NCBI GenBank assembly: GCA_005240105.1
Contig: SBAT01000366.1
Coordinates: 1-13,070, forward strand
Length of the DNA: 13,070 nt
Direction of reading: 5' to 3'
Source of the DNA: Chloroflexota bacterium
GTDB taxonomy: Bacteria > Cyanobacteriota > Vampirovibrionia > Obscuribacterales > Obscuribacteraceae
Under the pieces are notes generated by a model that was given only the letters and a program-made list of their open reading frames with translations, did no database searches and was not told the origin of the DNA. The translations under genes and the position numbers were made by a program. Below, piece by piece: positions 1-7,235 of the stretch; the first letter of the stretch is position 1, and the number at the start of each line of letters is the position of its first letter.

Positions 1-1
1 A

Positions 2-388
2 TTTGTCGGTTTCTTAGAGTTGTCCGTAAACGGCTCAGGCTCTGTCGAAAAGTCATTTCCCAATGGCGAGTCCGGCGGCAAAGTGACATTCGACGGCGCG
101 GGGACTATCCGATACAACGACAGCGGTGAAGTAGTCTTCGAAGCTGCCAAAGACAGAAAGCTACAAGTAACAGCGGACAAAGTGACCAAAGTAGTATTGC
201 TGGATAACACCTCCGCCACTGCTACAAATTGCACCTTTGTTTATGCCTACCGAAACTCGATTGCAACCGCAAGAGACTGCGATTATGTTTCTGCCTACAC
301 GGAAGCCCAAGTCACTGTCGAACGTTGCAAAAAAACTGAAGCCCACGACAACGCCAAGGTGACCGAAATACAGACGGACGTCAAGTAG
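2..388 (+). CDS. C-terminal part of a repetitive, probably beta-helical protein (5' end outside window)
   Basis: The frame is open from base 2 to a TAG stop, so the true start probably lies upstream; a TTG at 20 is the first in-window start candidate but has no convincing ribosome binding site. The visible protein is rich in Gly, Ser, Thr, Val and Asn. Counted from the TTG, cysteines fall at residues 71, 87 and 103, exactly 16 apart, each in a unit resembling T-A-x-x-C-x-x-V-x-A-Y. Such short regular repeats with alternating small and beta-branched residues are typical of solenoid or beta-helix folds; that fold is an inference. No enzyme motif is visible and I do not recognise the family. The C terminus is charged (VTEIQTDVK). 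The gene stands alone, followed by a possible hairpin terminator. Confidence 0.7.
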   Translation, partial: FVGFLELSVNGSGSVEKSFPNGESGGKVTFDGAGTIRYNDSGEVVFEAAKDRKLQVTADKVTKVVLLDNTSATATNCTFVYAYRNSIATARDCDYVSAYTEAQVTVERCKKTEAHDNAKVTEIQTDVK

Positions 389-420
389 GCTTCAATAGAT
401 TTCACAGCACCTCAACTTTC

Positions 421-453
421 AGACCGCGGACGCACTTCGGCGTAACGCGGTCT
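421..453 (+). terminator. Possible hairpin terminator after the first gene
   Basis: AGACCGCG at 421-428 is the perfect reverse complement of CGCGGTCT at 446-453, with a further ACG/CGT pairing possible inside around a CTTCGG-type loop. It lies 33 bases after the stop of the upstream gene. The following bases (GTTACTT) contain few T residues, so it may be a weak terminator or simply a stable hairpin in the leader of the next gene. Confidence 0.4.
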
Positions 454-486
454 GTTACTTGCGGTGCCTTTGCAGGAGATAAGAAC

Positions 487-1212
487 ATGTATCACATTAG
501 GAACATCGCACCAATGATGATGACTCTGGTTTTCTTGAGCAGCTTGAATGCAATTGAAGTTTCAGCAAAACCAATGGCATCAGTTACTAATCAACAGCTC
601 AAAGGCAAAATCACACAAGATTCGTTGCTTACAGGCAAACCCGATCTAAAAGCTCAACAGCCGAAAGTCGATCCGGCACCACAATTGACCGGGAAGATCA
701 AGCGTCACGCGCTATGGGATGCCTATGAGCACACACTTAGTAAAACCGACGACAGAGGTCGTGTGCCCACCGTCTTCCTCAACATTCAGACAGTCTTTCA
801 GACACTGAAAAATCCAAAGGTAGACGAAGGCACCAAACGCTTCTTGTCTTTCCTAGTTAAAAACTGGGGCACTTTTACAAGCAACGAAGATCCGCCTCCG
901 ATTGATCTAACAATCTTGGGTGAAAACATCTGGGCTGTTGCAGAGCAAAGCATTCCTCTAACACAGAAGGAAAACGCGGCGAAGATGCCCAACAAGTCGG
1001 CATACTTTATAGTCGACGCCAACTGGGATGGCACGCTAACTCGTGAAGAACTAGTCAACGCCATCAAGGAATTAGATGCTGTGCCGAACGATCTCAAACG
1101 GCAAGACGGACGCTTCAACTACTACCGCGTGAGGGCAACACTCGGTCTACTGCTGGACAGCTTCGACATGTTCGATGCGCAGACTAACAAGGACGAGTAC
1201 AAGTATTTGTAA
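487..1212 (+). CDS. Secreted protein with one EF-hand calcium-binding loop
   Basis: A 241-residue protein of unknown role, probably exported. Residues about 1-28 form a signal peptide: a short basic start, a hydrophobic core (MMMTLVFLSSL), then a cleavage-like region ending near VSAKP. Residues 177-188 make a canonical EF-hand loop with D177, N179, D181, G182, L184 and E188 at the expected ligand and hydrophobic positions, so calcium binding is likely. Near the C terminus (about 221-241) a second EF-like helix pair (DSFDMFD then NKDEY) has a shortened loop and probably does not bind metal. Residues 38-72 carry loosely repeated L(K/T)GK units. Start ATG 487 follows AGGAG at 474-478. It has no operon partner; palindromic element A follows 28 bases after the stop. 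Confidence 0.8.
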   Translation: MYHIRNIAPMMMTLVFLSSLNAIEVSAKPMASVTNQQLKGKITQDSLLTGKPDLKAQQPKVDPAPQLTGKIKRHALWDAYEHTLSKTDDRGRVPTVFLNIQTVFQTLKNPKVDEGTKRFLSFLVKNWGTFTSNEDPPPIDLTILGENIWAVAEQSIPLTQKENAAKMPNKSAYFIVDANWDGTLTREELVNAIKELDAVPNDLKRQDGRFNYYRVRATLGLLLDSFDMFDAQTNKDEYKYL

Positions 1213-1240
1213 TCCACATTCTTCGACATCCCCTCTTTTT

Positions 1241-1377
1241 TGTCATTTCGACTGGAGTCGCAAAGCGACGGAATGGAGAAATCTTCCGCGTGTACTCTGC
1301 GTTCGAGTTCATCAAGTCGATCGCGGGACCGCTGCGGAAGATCTCTCCACTCGCTAGCGCTCGGTCGAGATGACAAA
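1241..1377. repeat. Palindromic intergenic element A
   Basis: Long inverted repeat of about 137 bp. The left arm (1241-1290, starting TGTCATTTCGA) is complementary with interruptions to the right arm (1330-1377, ending TCGAGATGACA). Each arm holds its own small palindrome with a variable loop (AGTCGCAAAGCGAC on the left, GCTAGCGC on the right). The centre contains TTCATCAA, corresponding to the TTGATCAA core of copies B and C. It is the most diverged of the full-size copies. It ends 44 bases before the next ATG. Short ORFs inside it are not credible genes. Confidence 0.85.
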
Positions 1378-1421
1378 GGGACCAAACCACACAACACAAA
1401 TCACCAAAGGAGGTGAGACAT

Positions 1422-1772
1422 ATGCATATATCAATAGCAGAGAAGATTGCTCAACTGAAAGCCGGTGAAACGGTTTATCACACTGGGCATGGAAATTCCA
1501 TGACAGGCAGGATTAATGACGGCGACATCGAAACATTGGAACCTGTTACGGATCCGTCCAAGATTCGCAAAGGCGATGCCGTTTTTTGCAAGATCCGTAG
1601 CGGCACCGTTCTGACTCACGAAGTGATTGGCATTCGCAAGAATGGTAAGTCGCTAGAATTCCATATCGCGCGACGTTGGCCAACACGACGATCGAACGGC
1701 TGGGTTTCGCAGGAGAACATCTACGGACGAGTGGTCGCCGTCAATGGAAAGCCATACGGGAAGAAACGCTAA
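1422..1772 (+). CDS. Small S24/S26-like (LexA/signal-peptidase fold) protein
   Basis: 116 residues. The motif HGNSM (Ser26), followed by INDGD (31-35), KGDAVFCKI (50-58), LTHEVIGI (64-71) and IYGRVVAV (100-107), reproduces the order of conserved strands of the S24/S26 peptidase fold: catalytic-Ser box, two GD boxes, the H-x-V strand and the final G-R-V strand. His66 would sit where SipW/ER-type signal peptidases carry their catalytic His; no lysine general base is obvious. There is no DNA-binding or membrane domain, so it is neither a full LexA repressor nor a signal peptidase, and activity is uncertain. ATG 1422 is chosen because AAAGGAGGTGA lies at 1407-1417; an in-frame GTG at 1413 sits inside that site. 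It is the single gene behind element A. Confidence 0.75.
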   Translation: MHISIAEKIAQLKAGETVYHTGHGNSMTGRINDGDIETLEPVTDPSKIRKGDAVFCKIRSGTVLTHEVIGIRKNGKSLEFHIARRWPTRRSNGWVSQENIYGRVVAVNGKPYGKKR

Positions 1773-1781
1773 ACGACAAAA

Positions 1782-2009
1782 TTAGTTGATAGCAGCGTTC
1801 GAGTCCTGGTCTTGGGACTCATCCTTAGACTCTTCAGCAACACCAAACAGCGTGGCCCAAAAGCCCTGCTGTTTTTCCGGACTGATAACAACCGTGCTGC
1901 GCGTATCTGAGGCACCCTGATAAACAGGCATGACGTAGCCGCACGTCGAACAAAGGTGTTTGTTCACCGGCACTTTGAACTTGCATCTGGGACACAGTAC
2001 GTATTGCAT
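1782..2009 (-). CDS. Small zinc-ribbon protein
   Basis: 75 residues from the ATG at 2009. It begins with a zinc ribbon (C6-P-R-C9 and C20-S-T-C23-G) that would hold one zinc ion, then a polar linker, a short hydrophobic patch (GFWATLFGV, about 49-57) and an acidic tail rich in Asp, Glu, Ser and Gln. The ATG has no good ribosome binding site. A TTG nine codons upstream (2036) is preceded by AGGAG at a 5-base gap and is a real alternative. The open frame continues to 2273, but that part overlaps the divergent DUF3343-like gene and looks non-coding. Function unknown; such ribbons occur in many small regulatory or assembly proteins. Confidence 0.65.
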   Translation of the reverse strand: MQYVLCPRCKFKVPVNKHLCSTCGYVMPVYQGASDTRSTVVISPEKQQGFWATLFGVAEESKDESQDQDSNAAIN

Positions 2010-2076
2010 GAGTGAATTCAGTATAACATGTAACAACTGAACTCCTGCCAGCGGAAGCGCGAATGTCAAGCTATAT

Positions 2077-2301
2077 ATGACCAGATTAGTCCTTACATTT
2101 CCAACGATGTTCGACGTCCTGGCAGCAGATAAACTACTGCGGCAAAAATTCAATTGCCGCCCAACCCCAACCCCACCAGGACTGTCGACTTCTATATGCG
2201 GCATGTCACTGGAATTACTAAATCCGGAAGAAAGGGACCAGGCATTGGAAACCCTCAAGTCCGGACAACTCAATCCATCTGGAATTCATCAGATCGATTG
2301 A
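2077..2301 (+). CDS. DUF3343-like protein (putative Se/S carrier-like family)
   Basis: 74 residues resembling the DUF3343 family of small proteins, proposed elsewhere to carry selenium or sulfur. The shared pattern is an N-terminal strand LVLTFPT, an alpha helix with an A-A-x-K-L-L core (16-21), a Pro-rich turn with PTPPGLS (31-37), the single conserved Cys41-Gly42 (ICGMSLEL), then a helix and a closing G-I-x-x-I strand. This match is from memory of the family, not from a search. The gene is divergent from the zinc-ribbon gene across about 67 bases. No SelD, NifS-like, YedE-like or rhodanese gene is nearby, so the context does not support a selenium role. The ATG has only a weak purine-rich site upstream (GCGGAAGCG, about 2051-2059). 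Confidence 0.6.
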   Translation: MTRLVLTFPTMFDVLAADKLLRQKFNCRPTPTPPGLSTSICGMSLELLNPEERDQALETLKSGQLNPSGIHQID

Positions 2302-2408
2302 CGTACCAACCTAAGTCAACGCTCTAGCCTCAATTTCCAAGAGGATGAGCTTCAACATTTTCATCGCGCGCAGCTGTAGCTGGGCGCTATCGCCACGAGG
2401 TTACAACT

Positions 2409-3101
2409 ATGAACTACCTTGACGGACTCCAAGCATGTCCATTTTGCAAAAGTGCATTATCTGAGGCAGAAGTACCGGGCGGAAAAACTCGACCGGCATG
2501 TTTGCAGTGCGGATGGATCCACTGGAAAAATCCGATACCAACTGCTGTCGTCTTAATTCCCGTCGGTGACGGCGTGCTGATGGTTAAACGAGCCATCAAT
2601 CCGCAGAAAGGTGATTGGTGCCTCCCTGGCGGTTATGTTGACTATCGCGAAACTCCTATTGAAACAGCTGTTCGCGAAGCCAAAGAAGAAACCAGTCTAG
2701 ACATTAAGGTCACTCGCCAACTGGGACTGCCATTCGTCACCGAGAGCAATCACCTGGTTACTGTCTTCGAGGGAGAAATCATCGGCGGCGAAATGCAAGC
2801 CGGAGATGATGCTGAAGAACTAGCCATCTATACACTCGACACATTGCCGGAAAATATCGCCTTCCCGCAGCACCGCACCAAAGTACAAGAGCACTACGCG
2901 AGAAATCATGTTTGCCCGTTCGGATGCACCAAGTCAAAAACGGAGAGCGTGGTACCACAATCCAATGATAACGAGCACTGCCAACAAGACAACAAGGGCA
3001 ACGAGTATTACTGCCCTTCTCCTACAGCCGTTACGGTATTTTGTCTGATCTATACGGCATTGATCACCGGGCTGTGCCTGCTCATCCGTTATAGCCACTA
3101 G
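2409..3101 (+). CDS. NUDIX hydrolase with N-terminal zinc ribbon and C-terminal transmembrane segment
   Basis: 230 residues in three parts. Residues 1-40 are a zinc ribbon (C10-x2-C13 and C31-x2-C34). Residues about 43-165 are a NUDIX domain with the box G75-x5-E81-x7-R89-E90-x2-E93-E94, which binds divalent metal and cleaves a nucleoside diphosphate linked to another group; Ser96 replaces the usual Gly. The ribbon-plus-NUDIX layout is known from ADP-ribose or NADH-type pyrophosphatases, but the substrate cannot be told from sequence. After a polar, Cys-containing linker (170-203) comes a hydrophobic helix at about 205-226 followed by RYSH, so the enzyme is probably tail-anchored with its active site in the cytoplasm. 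The anchor is unusual for this family. ATG 2409 follows a CGAGG site. Confidence 0.85.
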   Translation: MNYLDGLQACPFCKSALSEAEVPGGKTRPACLQCGWIHWKNPIPTAVVLIPVGDGVLMVKRAINPQKGDWCLPGGYVDYRETPIETAVREAKEETSLDIKVTRQLGLPFVTESNHLVTVFEGEIIGGEMQAGDDAEELAIYTLDTLPENIAFPQHRTKVQEHYARNHVCPFGCTKSKTESVVPQSNDNEHCQQDNKGNEYYCPSPTAVTVFCLIYTALITGLCLLIRYSH

Positions 3102-3145
3102 TCATTCATCAACTTAACCATTTTTTGCCAGACGAGGTATCTGTC

Positions 3146-3730
3146 ATGTTTAACTCTGAAAAAATGCGCAAGACCATGGTCGTGGTCATGCTGCTCGAAC
3201 TTTTCCTCCTTCTCGGTCTGTTGGTGAATGATCACGTTCAGTCCGAAAATAACTTGCGCCAGCGCGTGCAAGCGCTCACCGCTCAAGTAGCAACACTGAC
3301 GCAAGAGCAACACAAAGCTGCAGCCGAATTGAAAGTTGCCAAAGAACAAATTCAAACGCTCACCGAGCAGAACACTAGTCTTAAAACACAAACAACAACT
3401 CTGCAGTCTGCAGTAACAACGGCCAAGCAAGAAGTGCAAACGCTGCAGTCTACAGTAAAAACAGTCAAGCAAGAAGTGCAGACACTGAAGACCAAAGTGC
3501 AAAAGCTCAAGAAGTCGTGCACCGACAAGTCATCTTGTTGCAAGTCCAAGTGCAAAGGCAAATCCGATTGCGGTAATTCCAAATCGAAACGCTGCCCGAA
3601 TAAGGACAAGCCATCCAACAAGAAACCTGAATGCGGTAACGACAAAGGGACGACAAGTCCACCAGCCATGCACCAGGTAGAGATGTATTACGGCGCGACG
3701 AAAGTAATTGTCTCCGTCCCGAGCCAGTAG
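3146..3730 (+). CDS. Membrane-anchored coiled-coil protein with Lys/Cys-rich C-terminal tail
   Basis: 194 residues, no family recognised. Residues about 10-28 form one transmembrane helix after a short basic N terminus. Residues about 35-122 are a long coiled coil with heptad spacing of Leu, Val and Ala and many Gln, Thr and Lys. Within it a 14-residue unit is duplicated (see the tandem repeat at 3401-3508). Residues 124-165 are very rich in Lys and Cys (C125, C131, C132, C136, C142, C150, C163), which could bind metal or form disulfides. The end (175-192) looks like a beta-strand segment. ATG 3146 is chosen over the in-frame TTG at 3125 because GACGAGG precedes it at a good distance. Topology is probably N-in with an exported coiled coil (inference). 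Confidence 0.7.
   Translation: MFNSEKMRKTMVVVMLLELFLLLGLLVNDHVQSENNLRQRVQALTAQVATLTQEQHKAAAELKVAKEQIQTLTEQNTSLKTQTTTLQSAVTTAKQEVQTLQSTVKTVKQEVQTLKTKVQKLKKSCTDKSSCCKSKCKGKSDCGNSKSKRCPNKDKPSNKKPECGNDKGTTSPPAMHQVEMYYGATKVIVSVPSQ
3401..3508 (+). repeat. 42-bp tandem repeat inside the coiled-coil gene
   Basis: Two adjacent 42-bp units (3401-3442 and 3443-3484), both starting CTGCAGTCT, agree at about 36 of 42 positions; a third partial, more diverged unit follows (3485-3508). Each encodes 14 residues, two heptads, so copy-number change would lengthen or shorten the coil without breaking its register. Confidence 0.75.
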
Positions 3731-3779
3731 CAATACAGACATCGAAGTAACACCGTCTTTTGTCAAACTGACCACCCCC

Positions 3780-3895
3780 TTTGTCATTCCGAGGCTTTAG
3801 CCGAGGAATCTGCCGCGCAGTATCGACGTTCGCATTGATCAAGCCGAACGTCATTCAGTCACGGCAGATTCCTCGCTTCGCTCGGAATGACAAAA
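3780..3895. repeat. Palindromic intergenic element B
   Basis: Near-perfect inverted repeat of about 116 bp. The left arm starts TTTGTCATTCCGAG and ends GAGGAATCTGCCG (to 3815); the right arm (3862-3893) is its reverse complement except for the loop inside each arm (GCTTTAGC on the left, CTTCG on the right). The centre carries TTGATCAA at 3835-3842. It lies between the coiled-coil gene and the DyP cassette, ending about 40 bases before ATG 3935. Confidence 0.93.
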
Positions 3896-3934
3896 CCACA
3901 CACCCACCCTACTCCCAACACGGAGGAATCCACC

Positions 3935-4339
3935 ATGTCCACTCACTCCTCCAAGGACAAGCTCACCTTCACCAAAGAGCAAGCACGTCAAACCATCGTG
4001 TCCATCAACAAGTTCGGCCGCCTCTGCACGCTTGCGGAATTCATGGACGATCTCGACGCTCGTATTCACGGCGCCATACGTCATGAAAACTTCATCCCTT
4101 ACGTAAGCGAAATGAGCGAGGAAGAAGGCCGATCCGTCGTACGAGCAATGATCTCCGCACAGCGTCTTGCCAATCAGACAGCATGCCCTTGTGGTCACAC
4201 CTGCACGTTTGGCGAACAACTGGACATTCTCAACGATGACCCAGACACCGTACACGCGGCGGACATCACCGAACACTACCTGCATTTGGCACGCCACCTG
4301 CAAGAAATGGCCGATGCCAACCGCATCGTCATCGTTTAA
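3935..4339 (+). CDS. Unknown protein, first gene of the DyP peroxidase cassette
   Basis: 134 residues, not recognised. It is soluble and mostly helical by composition, with an acidic centre (SEMSEEEGR) and a compact CPCGHTC cluster at about residues 84-90, where three Cys and a His could bind a metal or be redox active. It ends in a hydrophobic RIVIV. ATG 3935 is preferred because CGGAGGAATC precedes it (3921-3930); the earlier in-frame ATG at 3887 lies inside element B and would add 16 residues of low complexity. The next gene starts 18 bases after its stop, and the five genes to 7940 read as one operon. Confidence 0.7.
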   Translation: MSTHSSKDKLTFTKEQARQTIVSINKFGRLCTLAEFMDDLDARIHGAIRHENFIPYVSEMSEEEGRSVVRAMISAQRLANQTACPCGHTCTFGEQLDILNDDPDTVHAADITEHYLHLARHLQEMADANRIVIV

Positions 4340-4357
4340 CACCATAGGAATAACACC

Positions 4358-4861
4358 ATGAGCGAAGATAACGACATCTCTCCACAAACGTATAACGAAT
4401 GGACCCCCTTCTACAAAGTCGGTCTTTCGCCTTCAGTAATGCCCGAGCAACTAACCCAGATCCTCTGGGAGCACTACATTGAGAACCTCGGCGTACTCTA
4501 CATAGCCTTGTCCAATTTCCCCGAACCATTCGAAACGCTCTGCTCAGTCCTCAATGTCGACTCCGGCGAGCTCGAACAAGAGTTGATCGCGAGACTGTCT
4601 ACAAAGTTCATAAGCGAAGCAAGCAGCTATCGTGACTCGTATCAACTACTGCTAAACCCAGTTATGGAAAAGTTAAGTCGCTACGTCCAGTACTGTGATC
4701 TTCTCGCCGTGCCTGGAGTTATTGGCTTGACGGAATACAACAACGGCAAAAACCTTGCCGTCCACGTCAGCATGTCGAGATCAGACATTAGGACTCCACT
4801 AATGCTGCCAACAGTCCACGCAAAGACAGGGCTACCAATTCAACTACTTCACGAGCACTGA
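4358..4861 (+). CDS. Unknown protein, second gene of the DyP cassette
   Basis: 167 residues, not recognised. It appears cytosolic and alpha-helical over about 25-110 (Leu, Glu and Tyr rich) with a more beta-like end (GVIGLTEY, NLAVHVSMS). No catalytic motif, signal peptide or membrane helix is visible. A modest site (AGGAAT) precedes the ATG. It lies 18 bases after the previous gene and 40 bases before the peroxidase, so co-transcription is likely; a role connected to the peroxidase is only inferred from position. Confidence 0.7.
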   Translation: MSEDNDISPQTYNEWTPFYKVGLSPSVMPEQLTQILWEHYIENLGVLYIALSNFPEPFETLCSVLNVDSGELEQELIARLSTKFISEASSYRDSYQLLLNPVMEKLSRYVQYCDLLAVPGVIGLTEYNNGKNLAVHVSMSRSDIRTPLMLPTVHAKTGLPIQLLHEH

Positions 4862-4901
4862 TGATGTCGCGCTCGTAACCACGTTATTCAAGGAGTACAT
4901 C

Positions 4902-6533
4902 ATGTCGAACTGCCCCTTTTTGAACAGACTGGCATCAGCAATGAGCGCACTAAAACAACTAGTCCGTAAGCTCATGCCAGTCTGCCCCGTAAAACTCATG
5001 GGTCGTCTATTCAACCGCGCCCCAAAACCAACACTCACCACTCTTCTCAACGCGGAAACGCCACCATCACAAGACAATCCGCTTCTGCAAGATATGCTCG
5101 ATGATCTGCAAGCAAATATCCTCAAAGGTCACGGACGCAACTTCGCTCGCCATATCTTCCTTCGCTTCAAGCCGGGCTCAGAACTTGATGCCCGAATTTG
5201 GATCGCGCAACTAGCCAAAAACAGCCTGACAAGCGCTAAGCAACAGGCAAAGCAAGGACAGTCATATCGATCATTTGGATTCGATGGCGGCACATTTGCA
5301 CATTTGGCGTTGTCCAATCAGGGCTACGACTATCTTGGCGTTCCAGCTGAGAAAAGGCCTTTGCCCACAAATCCGCAGCACCGGGGCGATGAAGTCGGCT
5401 ACACCAATGTCTTTGCTGAAGGGATGAAGTCGCGCCAGGATGAACTCTTGGATCCACCGGTCAACACCTGGGACTCGGGCTACCAGCAAGGTATCCATGC
5501 AACAGTAATTCTAGCCTCGGACAGTGAAAGCACGCTGAATCGAGCGGAGAAGAATCTATTGCAGTCCGTCGAACCAATTGCTGATGTTTGTGCTCGCGAA
5601 GAAGGTAAAGTGCTGTACCGCGAATTCCAATTGGATAGCGGTGCGCAGACTCTACCTGTCGAACATTTCGGCAACGTAGACGGACTAAGTCAGCCTTGCT
5701 TCTTCGGCGAACAGCTGGACAATGCCAAAAACAAATACTTCGACCCCGCAGCACCGCTGTCGTTAGTTTTGGTGCAAGATCCAATGGGCAATGACCAAAA
5801 CAGCTTCGGCAGTTTCCTGGCGTTCCGCAAGTTGGAGCAAAACGTCAAAGGCTTCGACTCCACACTCGATGCATTAGCCAAAGAAATTGGCATGAGCAAA
5901 GGACTCGCAAGCGCCATGGCGGTCGGCCGCTTTCAAGACGGCACGCCTGTTGTGTCAAGCGACAAAGCAGGTAGCGGACCAGGCAACAACACTTTCGATT
6001 ACAGCGACGACAGAGGTGGTTTACGTTGCCCCTTTCAAGCTCACGCTAGAAAGACAAATCCTCGCGGCGAATCGGTAAGCGATAACGCCGGTTTGGACAA
6101 GACACTCGAACAAGAGCGTGGTCACCGAATAGCCCGACGCGGCATTCCTTATGGTGGCAACTTATCCGACTTCAACAAGCCGGAGAGCCTACCTGAAAAG
6201 AATGTCGGTCTGCTTTTCGTCTGCTACCAGAGTGATCCGTTCGAGCAATTCGAGTTCATCCAGCGTCGCTGGAGCAACAATCCCTACTTCCTCAAACCAA
6301 TGCTGGAAAGGGACTCCAACTACGACGCAACCGGACTCGATCCGTTAGTGGGGCAAAAACATCCGACGGCAATCGGTTCAGCGAAAGCTCCCGCCAATTG
6401 GCCTGCGGCATGGGATCGCCCAACACGCAAAGTAAAAACCGAGCTGAGCAGCTTCATCACCATGAAAGGAGGAGAGTATTTCTTCTCCCCCAGCTTGAGT
6501 GGTCTCAGAAGCTTAGCCAACACCAATCAATGA
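4902..6533 (+). CDS. DyP-type (dye-decolorizing) haem peroxidase, class V-like
   Basis: 543 residues. DyP peroxidases use haem and hydrogen peroxide to oxidise bulky substrates. The family hallmarks are all present: LQANILKGHGR near 69-79, the GxxDG motif (G257, D260, G261, followed by SQP) whose Asp activates peroxide, the proximal haem ligand His381 in AHARKTNPR, the conserved arginines R412/R413 in RRGIPYG, and the late segment LLFVCYQSDPFEQFEF. The length and the LQANILKGHGR start match the long class V type seen in fungi and cyanobacteria. Residues 1-58 are an extra basic, amphipathic stretch with C4 and C28; it is not a twin-arginine signal and its role is unclear. AAGGAG precedes ATG 4902. 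No encapsulin shell gene is in the window. Two unknown genes follow at 13-14 base gaps. Confidence 0.95.
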   Translation: MSNCPFLNRLASAMSALKQLVRKLMPVCPVKLMGRLFNRAPKPTLTTLLNAETPPSQDNPLLQDMLDDLQANILKGHGRNFARHIFLRFKPGSELDARIWIAQLAKNSLTSAKQQAKQGQSYRSFGFDGGTFAHLALSNQGYDYLGVPAEKRPLPTNPQHRGDEVGYTNVFAEGMKSRQDELLDPPVNTWDSGYQQGIHATVILASDSESTLNRAEKNLLQSVEPIADVCAREEGKVLYREFQLDSGAQTLPVEHFGNVDGLSQPCFFGEQLDNAKNKYFDPAAPLSLVLVQDPMGNDQNSFGSFLAFRKLEQNVKGFDSTLDALAKEIGMSKGLASAMAVGRFQDGTPVVSSDKAGSGPGNNTFDYSDDRGGLRCPFQAHARKTNPRGESVSDNAGLDKTLEQERGHRIARRGIPYGGNLSDFNKPESLPEKNVGLLFVCYQSDPFEQFEFIQRRWSNNPYFLKPMLERDSNYDATGLDPLVGQKHPTAIGSAKAPANWPAAWDRPTRKVKTELSSFITMKGGEYFFSPSLSGLRSLANTNQ

Positions 6534-6546
6534 AAGGGCTAAGACA

Positions 6547-7221
6547 ATGGATACACAGTCACAACGAATTCTTGTTGAGGTTAGAAAAACCGGAATGAAT
6601 TTCTGCCACGAAGATGCCCTCACAATAGTGAGCGCACTCGAGAACTTCATTCCAGATGAACCAATTATATCAATCGGCGGTTATGGCAACTTCAACTTTC
6701 GTGGAGTTGCCACCGGCGACATTCAACTCTTGGATGGCATACGCCTCTATGACAACGAGGACATGGATCTTACAGATCCTCGCAATTTCGACCAATTAGT
6801 TAGAGAAGAATTGACCACAAGACAATCCGGGCTGCTCCTCACCGGAAAGTCGCGGGAAGAAAATGATGACCAATTCTACATAGACAACATTGCCCGGCGC
6901 GCAGCTCATGCCATTCGCAAAGACAAGACCTATGTAGAAATAGCGGGCATTGGCAACTGGGATAGTCTCTTCGCAAATTACGGCAAGCATGCATCATTTA
7001 TCGAAAGGTTCATGATACGTCGGTCCGAGAGGGCACGCGTACATTTCATCGCGAAATACGTGTTACCGACCTGGCCTTGGCAGAGTCACCTAATCAAATA
7101 CTTCACGGCCGCCGGCACAACACCGGTCCCGAAGTATACCCAAGAAACCTTCATGGCTGACTACGGACACAAAGAAGAAGAAGTGACCGTGGTTGGCTAT
7201 TCACTAGTGCTTCCGCTCTAG
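6547..7221 (+). CDS. Unknown protein directly downstream of the DyP peroxidase
   Basis: 224 residues, not recognised. It begins 13 bases after the peroxidase stop with AAAGGG in front of the ATG. Visible traits are a Gly-rich strand-turn region (ISIGGYGNFNFRG, about 41-53), a charged middle, a helix with ARRAAHAIRKD, a second Gly/Trp turn (EIAGIGNWDS) and an aromatic stretch LPTWPWQSHLIKYF near 177-190. No signal peptide or clear membrane helix is seen. The tight spacing suggests the product is made together with the peroxidase, possibly as partner, cargo adaptor or maturation factor, but nothing in the sequence proves this. Confidence 0.75.
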   Translation: MDTQSQRILVEVRKTGMNFCHEDALTIVSALENFIPDEPIISIGGYGNFNFRGVATGDIQLLDGIRLYDNEDMDLTDPRNFDQLVREELTTRQSGLLLTGKSREENDDQFYIDNIARRAAHAIRKDKTYVEIAGIGNWDSLFANYGKHASFIERFMIRRSERARVHFIAKYVLPTWPWQSHLIKYFTAAGTTPVPKYTQETFMADYGHKEEEVTVVGYSLVLPL

Positions 7222-7235
7222 AAGGAGAATCACTT

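Noticed and set aside
1122..1397. Open frames on both strands within and around element A
   Set aside because: They are created by the palindrome and overlap the end of the EF-hand gene; no ribosome binding site or family resemblance.
2010..2273. N-terminal extension of the zinc-ribbon frame
   Set aside because: It overlaps the DUF3343-like gene on the other strand, and the natural protein starts just before the CPRC motif.
3098..3502. Minus-strand open frames rich in Leu, Cys and Phe opposite the coiled-coil gene
   Set aside because: They mirror the repetitive Gln/Lys codons of the plus-strand coiled coil.
3851..4387. 178-residue minus-strand open frame opposite the first DyP-cassette gene
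   Set aside because: Its end runs into element B and it is antisense to a gene with a clear ribosome binding site; the composition looks like a shadow.
6547..7221. Encapsulin shell as partner of the DyP peroxidase
   Set aside because: The 224-residue protein is short and shows no HK97-fold encapsulin signature that I can see; the same holds for the other unknowns of the cassette.
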